This document shows positions 11,670 through 22,850 of a DNA stretch of 64,000 bases, in pieces (position 1 is the stretch's first letter; each line of letters starts with the position of its first letter). Made by a program: the position numbers and the translations under genes. Origin of the DNA: Hymenopellis radicata (taxonomy: Eukaryota; Basidiomycota; Agaricomycetes; Agaricales; Physalacriaceae); assembly GCA_015501595.1 (NCBI GenBank), contig JADNRX010000010.1:248001-312000 (forward strand), read 5' to 3'. The notes under the pieces are model-generated. The model was not told the origin of the DNA. It saw only the letters and a list, made by a program, of their open reading frames with translations, and did no database searches.

Positions 11670-14477
11670 CGAATTCTCGCCACTCCACTTCCCCCTGGTC
11701 TTCGTAGGCCGAATCTCGCCCCCTTTTCTTGCAAGTTCTTCATTGGGTTCTTGGTTGTACATTTCTCCGCCATCCCCTCTTATCACCGCTCTGCTCGCTT
11801 TGCGAGTCCTTACCACTGTTCATCAAAGTTCAATGGACCGTTTACGCCTTCCTTCATGCACACGCCCCACGCTTGGATCGCTTCCTTCATTTGGAGTGTC
11901 CGTTTCATCCACACGCGCTTCCAAGGCTGGGGCGTTCTTCTGTCATGGGGCTCACTATTCTTCGTACGCATTCTTTAATCTTTCTGCGATCTGTCTTCGT
12001 TTTCTTGCATTAATATTTAACTCTCGCTATACTCTACATCGTTCATTGTCAATTGTTTTTTGCATGCTGTCATCATACTGTACCAGTAGTTGTTTATTTA
12101 GTAGTCCTACATGCCATTTATACGTACACCACCCGTTCGCATGCATACCACTTGTACTACCACTCTTGTTCTGTGCATAGGCTGTTGTTTTTCTTGATAT
12201 TTCTTGTATTCACTTGTCAACATATGTATCGCTCTACTTATCCTACGTAGTTCCGCTTCCCTAGTACTAATTGGAGTGCAAAGTTGGTTCCAGAGTCTTT
12301 CTCTTCGGATTTCGCATGTTGGAGATCAAAGGACAACCGTTTACACGTACCCATGTGGCGCTTGGTACACATTTAGCTTCAGTTCCAAAAAGGCAGGCTT
12401 CTATATAGATCTGCAAAGAATCTTGAGAGCTCGATATCCTTATACGCCCTCAGATATCGATAACTTTTCCCGTTCTAAAATCACTTCGAATTCATGATCC
12501 CAGACGGGACCGCATCCTACCGCATCGTTTGTGCCCATTGACACATTCTAACGTAACGCCGTACACAACAATGTCAAGTACGTGTCCTATACATTAATTA
12601 TGCGTCGAGGTGGGGTATGTGTGTGCAACCCTGGTGAGCGAGGAGGGTTGTGAACGAACTGTCAATGAAGTTTTTACTGTATTACATCTGCGCGCGCTTG
12701 AGTCCGACTGACATCGCATGTTTGGGCGAAGAATATCATGAGATACCGAGCGCTTAAAAGGTTTGAACCGGTATACCTGGTCGGTTGAACGGATCCAGCG
12801 CCCAAAGACGATATCAGAGCCTCGTTGAAAGCATGATGAGAACTTCGAACACAACAATCAGAGTCCTTGGCTTCTGCGCTACGATCATGTGGTCATCCCA
12901 GCTTACTGGCATTTGCAAATACTGCAAGTTCTGCTTCCAGAAAACGACGTGCAGGGAAAGGTATTGATGAGGGAAGATTGGATCTTGCTTGGTTCTTCTT
13001 CTCGCGAACCTTCAAAGGGACACGAAGGGGGAACGCGTCAATGACAACTCGTGAGCTGAAGAGTTGTCGCGTTATTTCCAATTCGAGCGAACGGATCAGG
13101 GCTGGAGAGTTGATTGTCAATAGAGTGGCGCTCGGACCAAACAAAAAAAAAACTTGCAAAAAAAATCGAGGAAAACCCGGAATGACAGCCGATTGTGCCT
13201 TGCATACAGTCGAACGCCTTGAACGCCCGTGCACCATGATGATACCATCGAGCCGTCGAAGTCCGTGGACCTTTCGCCTTTCAAGAAGATCCGAGGATGT
13301 TAGGGAACCCCACACGACCAACGGGACCTGATACTGAGCATTGCCAGAGGTTTTGAAGGAATCGATATGAGGAAACTCGGGAGGGTGTACCAAGAGGCGC
13401 ACGGCTCATCAATGTATACTGGGCACGCGGCAGTATCAGACCGGCTTTTTAGACGTCAAATCCAGCAGTCGCTTCAAGATGCCAAATAGAGATTGCGGGC
13501 GGGCAGGGCGAGGGCGTTCTCTCGCACGTTGCGAACGACCGAAACCAGGAAGCCAGATCAGGAGACCATACACGAGGGCGGACAAGACGGTACTCTCAGC
13601 ATGAACATATTGCTGTCCAGTGTCAATGGATATGTAAATGAAGGGTTTGATAGGGTCTGCTTGAATACTTCAATACCGGAGGGTGGAGGGCCCGCGACAC
13701 GACAAAGATGATCTCCGATAGGAGGATAGCAACTGCTATCCTCCTGCGATACGAGCAGCGGATTGTCCTACAAGGGGAGGCGATATCTGTGGTAAATGGG
13801 ATATTGACGATGTGCCGGATAAGAACTTCTAAATGGGTGCGAAGAAATGGGGAAAATCATGCAGACATCGGTGAAAGTCGATAAACAAACGGAAAACACT
13901 TCTTGCCGCCCGAGGGTTGCGTTTTGACGCAGTCAATGTCACTGGGTATCGACAAAGGGGCCGCTTACTGCACTCCAACGATGTCAAAAGGGTGTATGTA
14001 TAAGCTGTATGCATGCGAGGTTACTCCTTCCGGTTTTGAACATCGAGATTTTTAATTCACGCTGCTAAACGCAAGCAATCAGCGTATACAAGTGAAGCAG
14101 ATCGTTATTCAGTTAAATTGGTACGCACATTACATATGGATAGACGGAAAGTGTAGTCGAGAGTTCCGGACTTGACAAGGCGGCGTCGCAACGCGCAAAG
14201 AGCGGTACAATGTGGCACATCAGATACGAAAGTATGCAGAGCAGCTTCCCTGAGTTTAAGTCCAGCAAAGCTTCCAAATATACGTCAAGTCCGAGCAGAG
14301 CGAATGTGGCGGTTCGAATTCAAAGCGTACTTAAAAGGAGTAACAGTCACAAAGAGATCGTGACCGTCATGATGATGTCATCGCAGTTCTCGATGCACAG
14401 TCGCTGTTGCACTGATTCTTGACTCTTAACCACCATCTACTAGCACAGAAGGATAACAACGTCTATCAGGGTATATC
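11670..14477. other. Long gap with no recognisable gene
   Basis: The first several hundred bases are T- and C-rich and probably contain the 3' UTR of the Con7-like gene. Overlapping open frames exist at 12867-13331 (+, 154 codons) and 12893-13402 (-, 169 codons). The minus strand around 13570-13740 also reads in a protein-like way (SNPSFTYPLTLDSN). None matches a family I know, and the frames do not connect cleanly. An unrecognised minus-strand gene between about 12600 and 13760 cannot be excluded. Short A runs occur near 13142-13165. Confidence 0.4.
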
Positions 14478-16883
14478 ATGGCACCTTTGACCGATCTTCC
14501 TGTAGAAGTTATTCTGGACCACTTGCTGACACTTCTGGATCTTCCTGATCTTGCCCACTTGGCGTGCACGAATAAGGTAACAATAGCCTTGTTTGAAGGA
14601 TACGGACAATTATTCACGAATCTCCAGCTGTTTGCCACGCTTGCCGCTGATGAAACCTTTTGGAAACGCAAATGTGAAGCCGACTTCAACTTCTCCGGGC
14701 AGGCACCGCTCGGACAAGTGGTTGGAAGTTCATATACTCAGGTCTCTCGAAACCACGAGGTATGCCCGTCGTTCTTTTTATATTCTCCGTCTTGACATAC
14801 AATCCCTTAAAAAGTATTCGTTTGGGGGTGCGCAATCCGTAATGTCACGATGGACACACACCAATGATTGAATTATACAGCAACAAAGCAAACGGCCGAC
14901 TCGGTTTATCAAAGTTTCCAAAAACTCCTCTTCGGGATGTATCATTCCCGAGTCAATTGCGCGTACGGGATGCCCGCATCGTGTGTCTCGCAGCCGCAGG
15001 CATGTTCGTCACAGATTTTCTCAACTGTATACTGGTTCCTGATTGTGGCGCTACTAAGGTCGTTTCACGCGTTAGATTCTGAGGGCCATATTTTTGTATG
15101 GGGTAAGTGAAAAATTGTCTCTATACTTGGGCTTTGGCTCATACCGTTTCTTCCCAGGTACCCTGAACGGGTCTACACAAGCGCTAAGGAGCGATGGATA
15201 TGCCGAGCCCGGAAAAGTCGCCCACTCTCCCTTGAGACTTGGCTTACCTATAGGGATCCGCAGTATAAGGTGAATACCATGCAAGCTGTCATGGAAAGTG
15301 TTGACGATACGTAACAGTTGTGGCCGATTACATGCGGCCTCGCTCGATACCAACAACTACATATGGAATTTCGCAAGTTGGGGAAGGCCCTGCAGATTGA
15401 CGTCTCCGAAACTTCGCGGGACTGATGGCCTACCTGTCCAAGTTGAATGTGGCTGGGCATTTTCCTCAGGTAAGAATCAATCAAATCAACTTGCTCTTAT
15501 ACATTAAACTCCCTGTGCTTTCCTGAACAGCATTATCTCGCTCTGGGGATATCTATGTTTGGTGGCCAACAGAAGGGGCGATGGGCGCCGCAATCAGAGG
15601 GCACAATGAAGTCCTGGACGCTGATCGCGACAACCACGATGCTAACAAGGGTCTGGCTAATGATGACGGCGTAATTCAGTGTGCTACCTGGGATCTGGAC
15701 ATTGATCCTGTCGTTCTACCTCCACTTCCCGCCTTGCCGCAGTTGAATACATCGGACGACGATGCTGAGACGACTAAGATTATACAGATTGCGGCGTATG
15801 ATTGCGCCCTCGTTGCTCTCACAAACAAGGGCCATGTCGTCAAGTTTGGGGCTCTCTCCAGCGATTCAACTGTTTCGGGTGGTGTTTGGGAATATGTCAG
15901 TATATCATCTTCTCGATTAACCGCAAACTGAACGCTTCCTTACAGCTTCCTCAATTTTCTGAAGCGGGGCGCGTGGGAACTCATGAGGCGTTCAGATCTA
16001 GTGGCGGCAACGTCGATCCGCCTAAAGCCTTGAAGATCACTCATGTCAGTGTTGTACACAAATTATATGATGTTCTGAACTGACATAGACATTTAAGGTG
16101 TCTGCCCACTTCAAGCACTTCATTGCGTATTCTACGGGCCCTTCGTCAGTAGTTTTGATTGGCGACATGCAGACAACCACAGAGACGCTACCTCAGATCA
16201 TTCCTGAGCTTCAGCATCGATCCGTAATATCAGTCGTACTCGGTGACTATCACTATGCCGCACTGACGGCAGATGGCAAGCTTCTTACATGGGGAGCCTA
16301 TTCGAATGGGGCTTTAGGACTTGGAGATCCTACGCAGATTGAAATAGGCAATCCAGGCGCTTTTCATAACGAAGCAGCACGCCAGATGGCCATCTCTAGA
16401 GAACGGGGAACGCCTCGGGAGGTGCGAGTGCCGACTGAGGTTCGGTTTGATCACAAGAGGAAGACACCGAAGGACAGATTCTGTCTCTCTGCTACGGCGT
16501 CTGGATGGCACACCGGAGCACTCGTCATTGACCTCGAGGTGAGTTTTAGTTTTGAGGTCGTCGGCGATGGTACTAAGCCCCGCATCAGGCCAATCGAGAC
16601 GACGAAGAAAGTGAAGGAGATGAAGAATCGGACCAAGATGACCGTCCCCTCCGGGCATTGGTAATCTGCAACCGCACATGCCTCACAGATACCAGCCATT
16701 GCCTGTGGATCCCAACATGGCCCCGTTTAGAGGCGGTCTCCCTCATTTTAGAGTTGGTTTTGCGGAAGAGGCATGAATCGCGGTGGTCTCATGGGTCGTG
16801 GTCGAGGAGGACCTCCTGCAGGTCCGGGCAATCGGGCGACGCAGCTTAGGTTTATTCCTTTGGACTCTGAAGAACTGTACTGA
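14478..16883 (+). CDS. F-box protein with RCC1-type repeats, C-terminus apparently frameshifted
   Basis: This is a predicted SCF ubiquitin-ligase substrate receptor resembling yeast Saf1 in layout. The N-terminal F-box is MAPLTDLPVEVILDHLL to FWKRKCEADFNFSG. RCC1-like blade segments follow: VFVWGCAIR, NGRLGLSKFP, HALDSEGHIFVWGTLNG, CGRLHAASLDTNNYIWNF, SRSGDIYVWWP and LTADGKLLTWGAYSNGALGLG. About nine short introns are needed. After the acidic exon (DDEESEGDEESDQDD), the frame yielding PHMPHRYQPLPVDPNMAPF is one base off, at a CCCC run (16646-16649). The Gly/Arg-rich tail GRGMNRGGLMGRGRGG is another base off near 16763, ending TGA at 16881-16883. Read without correction, the protein ends at 16849. 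Identity is solid; the C-terminus is not. Confidence 0.82.
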
Positions 16884-17284
16884 ATCAAAGCTGTCTGTAA
16901 ATCGTCTGTTGTTGTATGTAATTTTAGTCGTTCGAATGTTGTAACACGAAACCCTAACCCCGATTACCCTTTTCGCCTTTAACCACCATCATCGGTGTCG
17001 TCGAGAGACTGCCTTGTGTAATTTCTTGGACGGCGCATCGGGAGGAGGAGTGCGCCATTTGTTTTGTTCAGAGACTGTATTGTATCGGTAAGAGAATCGG
17101 ATCATTACCGTCGACTTTGCTACATAATCAGACAGCACACTAGACTGACACCCTCTATCATACTGCGAGCTCTGTCGCTTTGCCCAGTATATACGCAGCG
17201 ACTCCCAGGCCTTTCGACATATTGAACACTTCAGTATCCGAGATTTACCTATAATCTAATCTCTCTTCAAGTGGCAGGCGCAGT
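16884..17284. other. Intergenic gap between two F-box genes
   Basis: The gap holds the 3' UTR of the RCC1-type gene and the promoter of the WD40-type gene. A short pyrimidine-rich stretch precedes the next ATG. Nothing else is identifiable. Confidence 0.5.
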
Positions 17285-19456
17285 ATGACCAGCAGCATAT
17301 ACGATGCCCCATATGCCATGGGGAGCCCTTCCAGCGCCTCGCAGACGCTTTATATGCCCATTGCCTCGCCTCCGACCCCAGCGCCATCTCCGGGACCGCA
17401 CGCGGCCAACCACATCCCTATGATCATGCCCAATGACCCCCAAGCCGGAACCGTACCACTCACCCTCAATCTCACTCGGAATCCGACCCTACGACGCCAA
17501 TATCTCTCTGCGCTCCTAACGAGCTGTACGCCCGAGGAGCTGCTGTTTATTTCCACTACAATCGCACCTTTACTCAAACGAGATTTCCTGTTTGGGTTGC
17601 CCCCGGAGCTTTCGCTGCATATTATCAGCTTTATTGATGATCCCAAGACGCTCGGGCGTGCTATGCAAGTAAGCAAGCACTGGCACAAGCTTGTGGGCGA
17701 CGATTCTGTCTGGAAGAGAATGTCTCGCGTGTATGAGTTTGGCAATGACGGCCCGGACGATCACGTCGGATGTCTTGAAGGAGGCGGGAAGGGCAAAGGA
17801 AGGGCGGTCTCCATTCCTCGTGAAAAGCGAAGACGATCCTCAGCGGAGGACTATGGACCGTCTCTTGCAACCCCTTACGCCACACTTTCTCCTCAGCAAT
17901 ACTTCAAATTTCATCATACCATCAGTGCGTCCTTTTACTCTCATTATAATTCTGATTGCTGACCTCTTACTCAGTGATGAATTGGAGACATGGCGGCAGA
18001 CTTCTTCGCTCTCATCGCGTTCCCGCTGTCTCCAACAATCCGGACATTTCTGTAATCACATCGATATCTTTAGACAAGGACTGGGTCGTCGTTGGGTTGG
18101 CGAATTCTCGCATTCATGTCTTTAGCGCGAGTACCGGTGTCCTGGCGCGCACTCTTGTCGGTCATGAACTTGGGGTCTGGGCCGTATGCCTTGTTACCTC
18201 GGGTGGTCGATGGGGAGGTCCGCGTCGTAGGCGCAGGCGATCTCGCCAGTCGAGCGGTGCAGGATCTGCACCTGATGACGACATTTCACGTTTCGCCGAT
18301 ATTGAAACTCTTTCCGCTGAGGGTGACGCGGGACATATTCCTAGCATCCTCGGCGCTGGCATGGGCCTTGGTGCTGAGGATGAGGACGAGGATGAATTGT
18401 TTGACGAAGACACCGAGGATCTCAAGGACGCTCACCCTGGTCGGCCTAGTTATGTGACAGGTGCATCCGAGGGATGGGGACAACGTAACTCTCTCGTTGT
18501 CAGTGGCGGGTGTGATAAAGTATTGCGAGTTTGGGATGCCAAGTCTGGGTGTGTTTTTCTGTCGTAAGATTTAGGCTACAATGCTAATTTATTACAGGTA
18601 TGTCTTTATATTCTTCAAGGTCATACGTCTACTATTCGGTGTATCAAGGTGCTCCACAACCGTCCGATCGCAGTCAGTGGATCGAGGGACACGACACTGC
18701 GGGTGTGGGACATTCGGAAGGGCAAAATGCTGAGGGTACTATCTGGACATCAGTCTAGTGTTCGGTGTCTTGATGTCTGCGGGAACAGAGTGGTTAGTGG
18801 AAGTTACGACACGACCTGCCGAGTAAGTCAAATCCTAAGATAAGCAAGATTACTTTTTGGTGATTAAACTTTCTCGTTAGGTTTGGGATGTCGACACAGG
18901 AGAATGTCTGCACGTTTTGAGTGGTCATTTTCACCAATTGTATTCGGTCGCCTTTGACGGCGTTCACATCGCGTCCGGCGGATTGGATACGACGGTCCGA
19001 TTATGGGACGCGGAAACTGGGTACGCATGGAGTCGCCGTTTCACTGCTCTTGACTGACACCGTCGCAGAGATTGTTTGGCGACCCTCAGCGGACATACAG
19101 CCCTTGTATGCCAACTACAGCTGTCCCCCACGATGCTAGCCACAGGGGGCTCTGACGGACGCGTCATTACCTTCTCTCTGACGCAGAAGCCATATCCCGT
19201 CCTCCACAGAATCGCCGCGCACGACTCGTCCGTTACGTCGCTCCAATTCGACAGCCACTTCCTCGTCACCGGCGGAAATGACGGACGCGTGCGCTTGTTC
19301 GAAACCAAGACTGGGGCGTACATTAGGGAGCTCAGCGAGGCGAGCGAAAGTGTGTGGAAGGTTGCCTACAATTATGACACACTCGCTGTGATGTGTCGGC
19401 GCGCGGGGAAGACCGTCATGGAGATTTGGAGCTTAAAGCCCAAGGACGATGCATGA
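17285..19456 (+). CDS. F-box/WD40 protein, Cdc4/Fbw7-type SCF receptor
   Basis: This predicted SCF E3 subunit binds phosphorylated substrates through a WD40 propeller. A disordered N-terminus is followed by a helical segment (about residues 68-98) placed like the dimerisation region of Cdc4/Fbw7. The F-box is at about 100-148 (FLFGLPPELSLHIISF to WKRMSRVYEF). An acidic insert (EDEDEDELFDEDTEDL) interrupts the first repeats. WD repeats include VSGSRDTTLRVWDIRKGK, VSGSYDTTCRVWDVDTGE, ASGGLDTTVRLWDAETG and VTGGNDGRVRLFETKTG. The stop follows LKPKDDA. Introns lie near 17932-17975, 18552-18597, 18823-18880 and 19020-19067. Family is firm; whether it is the Cdc4, Pop1 or Met30 orthologue is not decided. 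Confidence 0.9.
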
Positions 19457-19796
19457 TGATGGTTCCACTATCTTTATTTTGCTATCTTCCCTTTACGTTA
19501 GTTCAGTCAGGAGTTTTAATTATGTGTGTACTTATACGGGCTCGCCAGCTTCGAATTATGAGAATGAGCTACAGAAGTAGGTGGCCGGTACGATATCCGG
19601 TTCATGTCGTTATCCGCTGATGATGGCCAATTCCAGTACGAGAGCTAAGGATTAGGAACAAGATCATCATTATAAGATCCCAGATTCGATTGAATGCATT
19701 TCTGAGTCCTGTCGACTCGAGCAGGACATACTGTCGCGCCTCCAGAAAGCTTCAACAAGTTGATAAATTTTTCGTCATTCGATGTAACATGTTCAT
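19457..19796. other. Intergenic gap before the MITE pair
   Basis: The 3' UTR of the F-box/WD40 gene lies here, followed by A/T-rich sequence. No gene is visible. Confidence 0.5.
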
Positions 19797-20050
19797 TAGG
19801 GTAGTGCAGTAAAGCCGGAGCTTTACGGCGGTTTTTAACATTATTGATACGGTATTAAAACCTCGGCCGAAGTAAGGGTACGGTTTTGGTACCAGCACAT
19901 GATTATTCATGTGATGGCGCACTGGCGCCAGGGATTGTGAGTGGCGGGATTGCGCCACATCACGTGTCAAGGCACGTGCCGGTATCAAAACTATCCGCGT
20001 CGGTATCAATACCGTTACTAACAGCCTCGGGAGGTTTACTCTGCACCAGG
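19797..20050. repeat. MITE-like element, copy 1 (degenerate)
   Basis: The element starts with agggtagtgcagtaaag and ends with an imperfect inverted match, gtttactctgcacca. The interior has several CACGTG palindromes and ends with ggtatcaataccgttacta, shared with copy 2. It encodes no protein, so it looks like a non-autonomous DNA transposon remnant. Confidence 0.7.
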
Positions 20051-20148
20051 CAAGGTGAAGTTCTTAGTTACAAATTACAATCATCAACGAACGATGAACA
20101 TCAGGGTGGCACTATGCACACTGCGACGACGCCCCAAGCGGCCAAGCC

Positions 20149-20481
20149 TAGGGTGGTGCAGTAAACCCAAGGTTTCGATACACCTCGGGTTTACTGCAGT
20201 TACTAACAGTATCAATACAGTATTGAAACTGTCGGGGGTCGGGAGGTAGGTTTCGATACCGGCACGTGACTCTTCACGTGACGACGCGCCGGCAGTGAGG
20301 ACAAGCAGGGATTGGCGGGACAAGGGCGGGATCAGGGCGGCGCGCCACTGCGCCACATCACGTGGTCCGAAGCACGTGCCGGTATCGAAACCGTTACTAA
20401 CGGTTTTAAAACTAGGACCTCCCGGGGGGTCGGTATCAATACCGTTACTAACACCCCCTAGCAGTTTACTGCACCACCCTA
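20149..20481. mobile_element. MITE-like element, copy 2, with perfect terminal inverted repeats
   Basis: The ends are gggtggtgcagtaaac at 20151 and its exact reverse complement ending at 20479. A TA dinucleotide flanks each side, which fits the TA target duplication of Tc1/mariner-type elements. The element is about 330 bp and non-coding. It is rich in CACGTG palindromes and contains repeats of the type accgttactaac. It is related to copy 1 over the interior motifs. The class assignment is inferred from the ends alone. Confidence 0.8.
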
Positions 20482-20541
20482 GCCAAGCCTGCCCTTGCCT
20501 ACGCCACACTTAGGGCATGGAGTGCCAAAAAGATAACGAAT

Positions 20542-20623
20542 GGGCCTGACCGGGAATTGAACCCGGGACCTCCTCGAAACAGCAAAGCCCTAACAAGGAA
20601 TCATACTACTAGACCATCAGGCC
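20542..20623 (-). tRNA. tRNA-Pro (AGG), with a short intron
   Basis: On the minus strand the acceptor arm GGCCTGA pairs perfectly with TCAGGCC, followed by discriminator C, as usual for eukaryotic tRNA-Pro. The D arm reads GTCTAGTAGTATGATT. The anticodon stem CCTTG/CGAGG closes a loop TT-AGG-G. The loop is about 10 nt longer than seven bases, consistent with a small intron after position 37. The T arm is CCGGG/CCCGG with loop TTCAATT. It lies about 60 bp from MITE copy 2. Confidence 0.93.
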
Positions 20624-20720
20624 ATGTAGAGTGAGACAGTTCATATGCCCATATCGCACGGACGTAGTATTAAAGTTGCATCTCTGCTTGCAACTTATTA
20701 TTTGTAGGGTAGTAATGATC

Positions 20721-22850
20721 CTATTTAAATCTAGTCAAGATGTTTCTCAATGGCATCGGAACTCGACTCTTGGGCGAGTCTTTATCCTGTCCGCGCCTCA
20801 ACGCATTCTCATCCATCGTAAACCTCGACTTCAGCAGAGTAGACCGAACCGACGACTTGACAGCGTTCTCTTTACCCACCGGCGCCCCTACCGCCGTACG
20901 CTCCTGCGAAACTCCCGTCATGGTCGGACGCGCCTTCTGAGGCGAAGCGGGCATCATACTATGCCTCGTCATCTTGGGTGCCGGAATACTCGGACGCTGC
21001 TCCGCACCTGCCTTGCTTCTAGCCGCCGTCGGAGATCGCGAACGCGCCGCGATGGTGTGTCGCCTGTCCGAAGACGGAGGCGTCGACATCGCACGCGGGG
21101 GTGACGCCAGCGCCGCATAAATAGGACCACCCGGCTTTTGTCTTCCCGCGGCACTCAGGAAAGCCGGGGGCTGCTTATTCGGGGACATGTTCTGCGGAGG
21201 GATGACGATGCACTTGGGAGCGTAGGTGTGCCGAATAGGTGGTAATCGCTTGCCAGAGGGGATCACGGAGCCCATCGAATGGCGAGGGCCTTGAACGGGA
21301 GCGGAAACGGGAACGGGCTGGGCAATGCCTGGTTTGCTGTCTGTCTCCTTGTCTTCAGAAACAAATCGGACGCTCTTGCAGCGCTTGAGGATCCCGCGCG
21401 GAGATTTAGGGCTACTTTGAGCGGGACACGGCGGAAGTGGCGAGGATGGGGGAAGATAGGAAGGGTCAGGCGGAACTTTGGGAGATGCAGATAACGGTCT
21501 CCTTGGTTCAATAAAAGCTTCTGAGAGAATCGGAGTAGCGACAAGGGTCTCATCAAGCAGGGAATCGTCGAGGAGATTGGATACTGCGAAAGACAGATCG
21601 GGAGGTGCGTCGTTGGAGAGATGGCCAGGGCTGTTGAAAGACTTGCTCAAGTCATTGGCGAAAGCCCACTCGTCTCCTGAGGGATGTCCAGGAGTCTGGG
21701 TATTCGCAGACATTGCCTGTTGATATGCCAAGAGGTCGGCTGTGGCAGGCGTTTGGACTTGAAGAGACGCACATCTGGATCTCAATGTTCCGATCATGTC
21801 TTGAAGATTCATCGAGGACGGTTCGGTGTTGGCAGTGGGATCGACTGCGGAGTAGACTGAAGAATTACCCATGAAGGCAGTCGGAATATCTGGATAGAGG
21901 ATGTCCTTGAGTTTGGAATGGCCAAGGGCCAGAGGTGCTAGTGATCGCTGCCTTCTAGACGCTAAAGAGGTTGAAGGGATGGATTCAAGGTTTGATGTCG
22001 AGTCGAGGGATAGAGGTATGGCGAACTGCGAATTCGAAATCATGAGAGATGGAGGCTGAACAATTTCTTCCTCCTCTTCGGGTATCGTTTCGATAGGAGT
22101 GTTTGATTCCGAGAAATATGTGTTCAATTCGCGTAGCTGTAGCATTATGTCGACAATCTCGGGATTCATGGTCGTCGCGGGAACCTGGATGGACCAGCGT
22201 TTCGCCTTTCCATCGGTTTTGACTGTAATTTCGCGCTCGAAGACAAGGTCCGAATCGCGATGACTAGTTTGAGAACGTAGTGGAGACTCTGGAAGTTGTC
22301 CTGAAAGTTCAGAGAGATCGACAGTTCCTCGAGTAGAATAGAGCGATGTCTTGAAATCATCTGGAGAATAGAGCGAGCCCTCGGGAATCCAGACCGCGCC
22401 TTCATCAATATCCAGATCACCCCACGGCGTGTGTCCAGGCGCATTTGCTTCGAGAATAAGACTTTCCTGTGAAGCGCTCAGGAAGAGAATAATATCGGAG
22501 AGAAAAACGCGTACCGTCCATCGCTTTACGGAAGGATTCTCTTTGAGCATAGTACGAAGCCTTGGAGGGGTCGGGACGGTAATGGTCGCGCGCAGATCGC
22601 CCGCATGTCCTTCTTTGACGCTGATAATGCTGGATATTGGTACCATGCAACCAAGGGGAAAAGGCGGGACGCTGCCATCCGCAGAAAGGGTAGATATGGA
22701 GTCGAATGAAGGAGACTCTGCGAAAAGACTGATATCATTGAGGTGGGCAAAGTATTGGTCGAGGTCTAGCGAGCTGGAAGTATCAAAAGAGCGGATAGAC
22801 GGGCTGTCTACGCAGGGAGACGGAGGAGTAGTCATTGTTGCCTGCGACAT
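20721..22850 (-). CDS. Uncharacterised Ser/Pro-rich protein, 709 aa, single exon
   Basis: I recognise no catalytic domain. The frame is open for 709 codons without an intron, unusual among its neighbours. The N-terminal third has two similar short modules (VKRWTVRVFLSD and AKRWSIQVPATT), each likely a beta-rich segment of a small domain. The rest is disordered. Near residue 490 lies GILKRCKSVRFVSED. Its KSVRF fits the K/R-x-V-x-F docking motif for protein phosphatase 1 and is followed by acidic residues. The protein ends PLRNILTRFK. Two ATGs close together (22850 and 22835) could both start it. The role is unknown; a PP1-binding scaffold is a guess. Confidence 0.8.
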   Translation of the reverse strand: MSQATMTTPPSPCVDSPSIRSFDTSSSLDLDQYFAHLNDISLFAESPSFDSISTLSADGSVPPFPLGCMVPISSIISVKEGHAGDLRATITVPTPPRLRTMLKENPSVKRWTVRVFLSDIILFLSASQESLILEANAPGHTPWGDLDIDEGAVWIPEGSLYSPDDFKTSLYSTRGTVDLSELSGQLPESPLRSQTSHRDSDLVFEREITVKTDGKAKRWSIQVPATTMNPEIVDIMLQLRELNTYFSESNTPIETIPEEEEEIVQPPSLMISNSQFAIPLSLDSTSNLESIPSTSLASRRQRSLAPLALGHSKLKDILYPDIPTAFMGNSSVYSAVDPTANTEPSSMNLQDMIGTLRSRCASLQVQTPATADLLAYQQAMSANTQTPGHPSGDEWAFANDLSKSFNSPGHLSNDAPPDLSFAVSNLLDDSLLDETLVATPILSEAFIEPRRPLSASPKVPPDPSYLPPSSPLPPCPAQSSPKSPRGILKRCKSVRFVSEDKETDSKPGIAQPVPVSAPVQGPRHSMGSVIPSGKRLPPIRHTYAPKCIVIPPQNMSPNKQPPAFLSAAGRQKPGGPIYAALASPPRAMSTPPSSDRRHTIAARSRSPTAARSKAGAEQRPSIPAPKMTRHSMMPASPQKARPTMTGVSQERTAVGAPVGKENAVKSSVRSTLLKSRFTMDENALRRGQDKDSPKSRVPMPLRNILTRFK

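Noticed and set aside
11566..12180. Forward open frame of 204 codons
   Set aside because: It overlaps the end of the Con7-like gene in another frame and runs into T/C-rich 3' DNA; low-complexity composition.
16948..16964. Telomere-like ccctaacccc
   Set aside because: Barely two repeat units in an intergenic gap between conserved genes; no array.
20721..21730. Forward frames at 20631-21104, 21279-21494 and 21478-21723
   Set aside because: Antisense to the 709-codon frame, which is longer and has protein-like composition.
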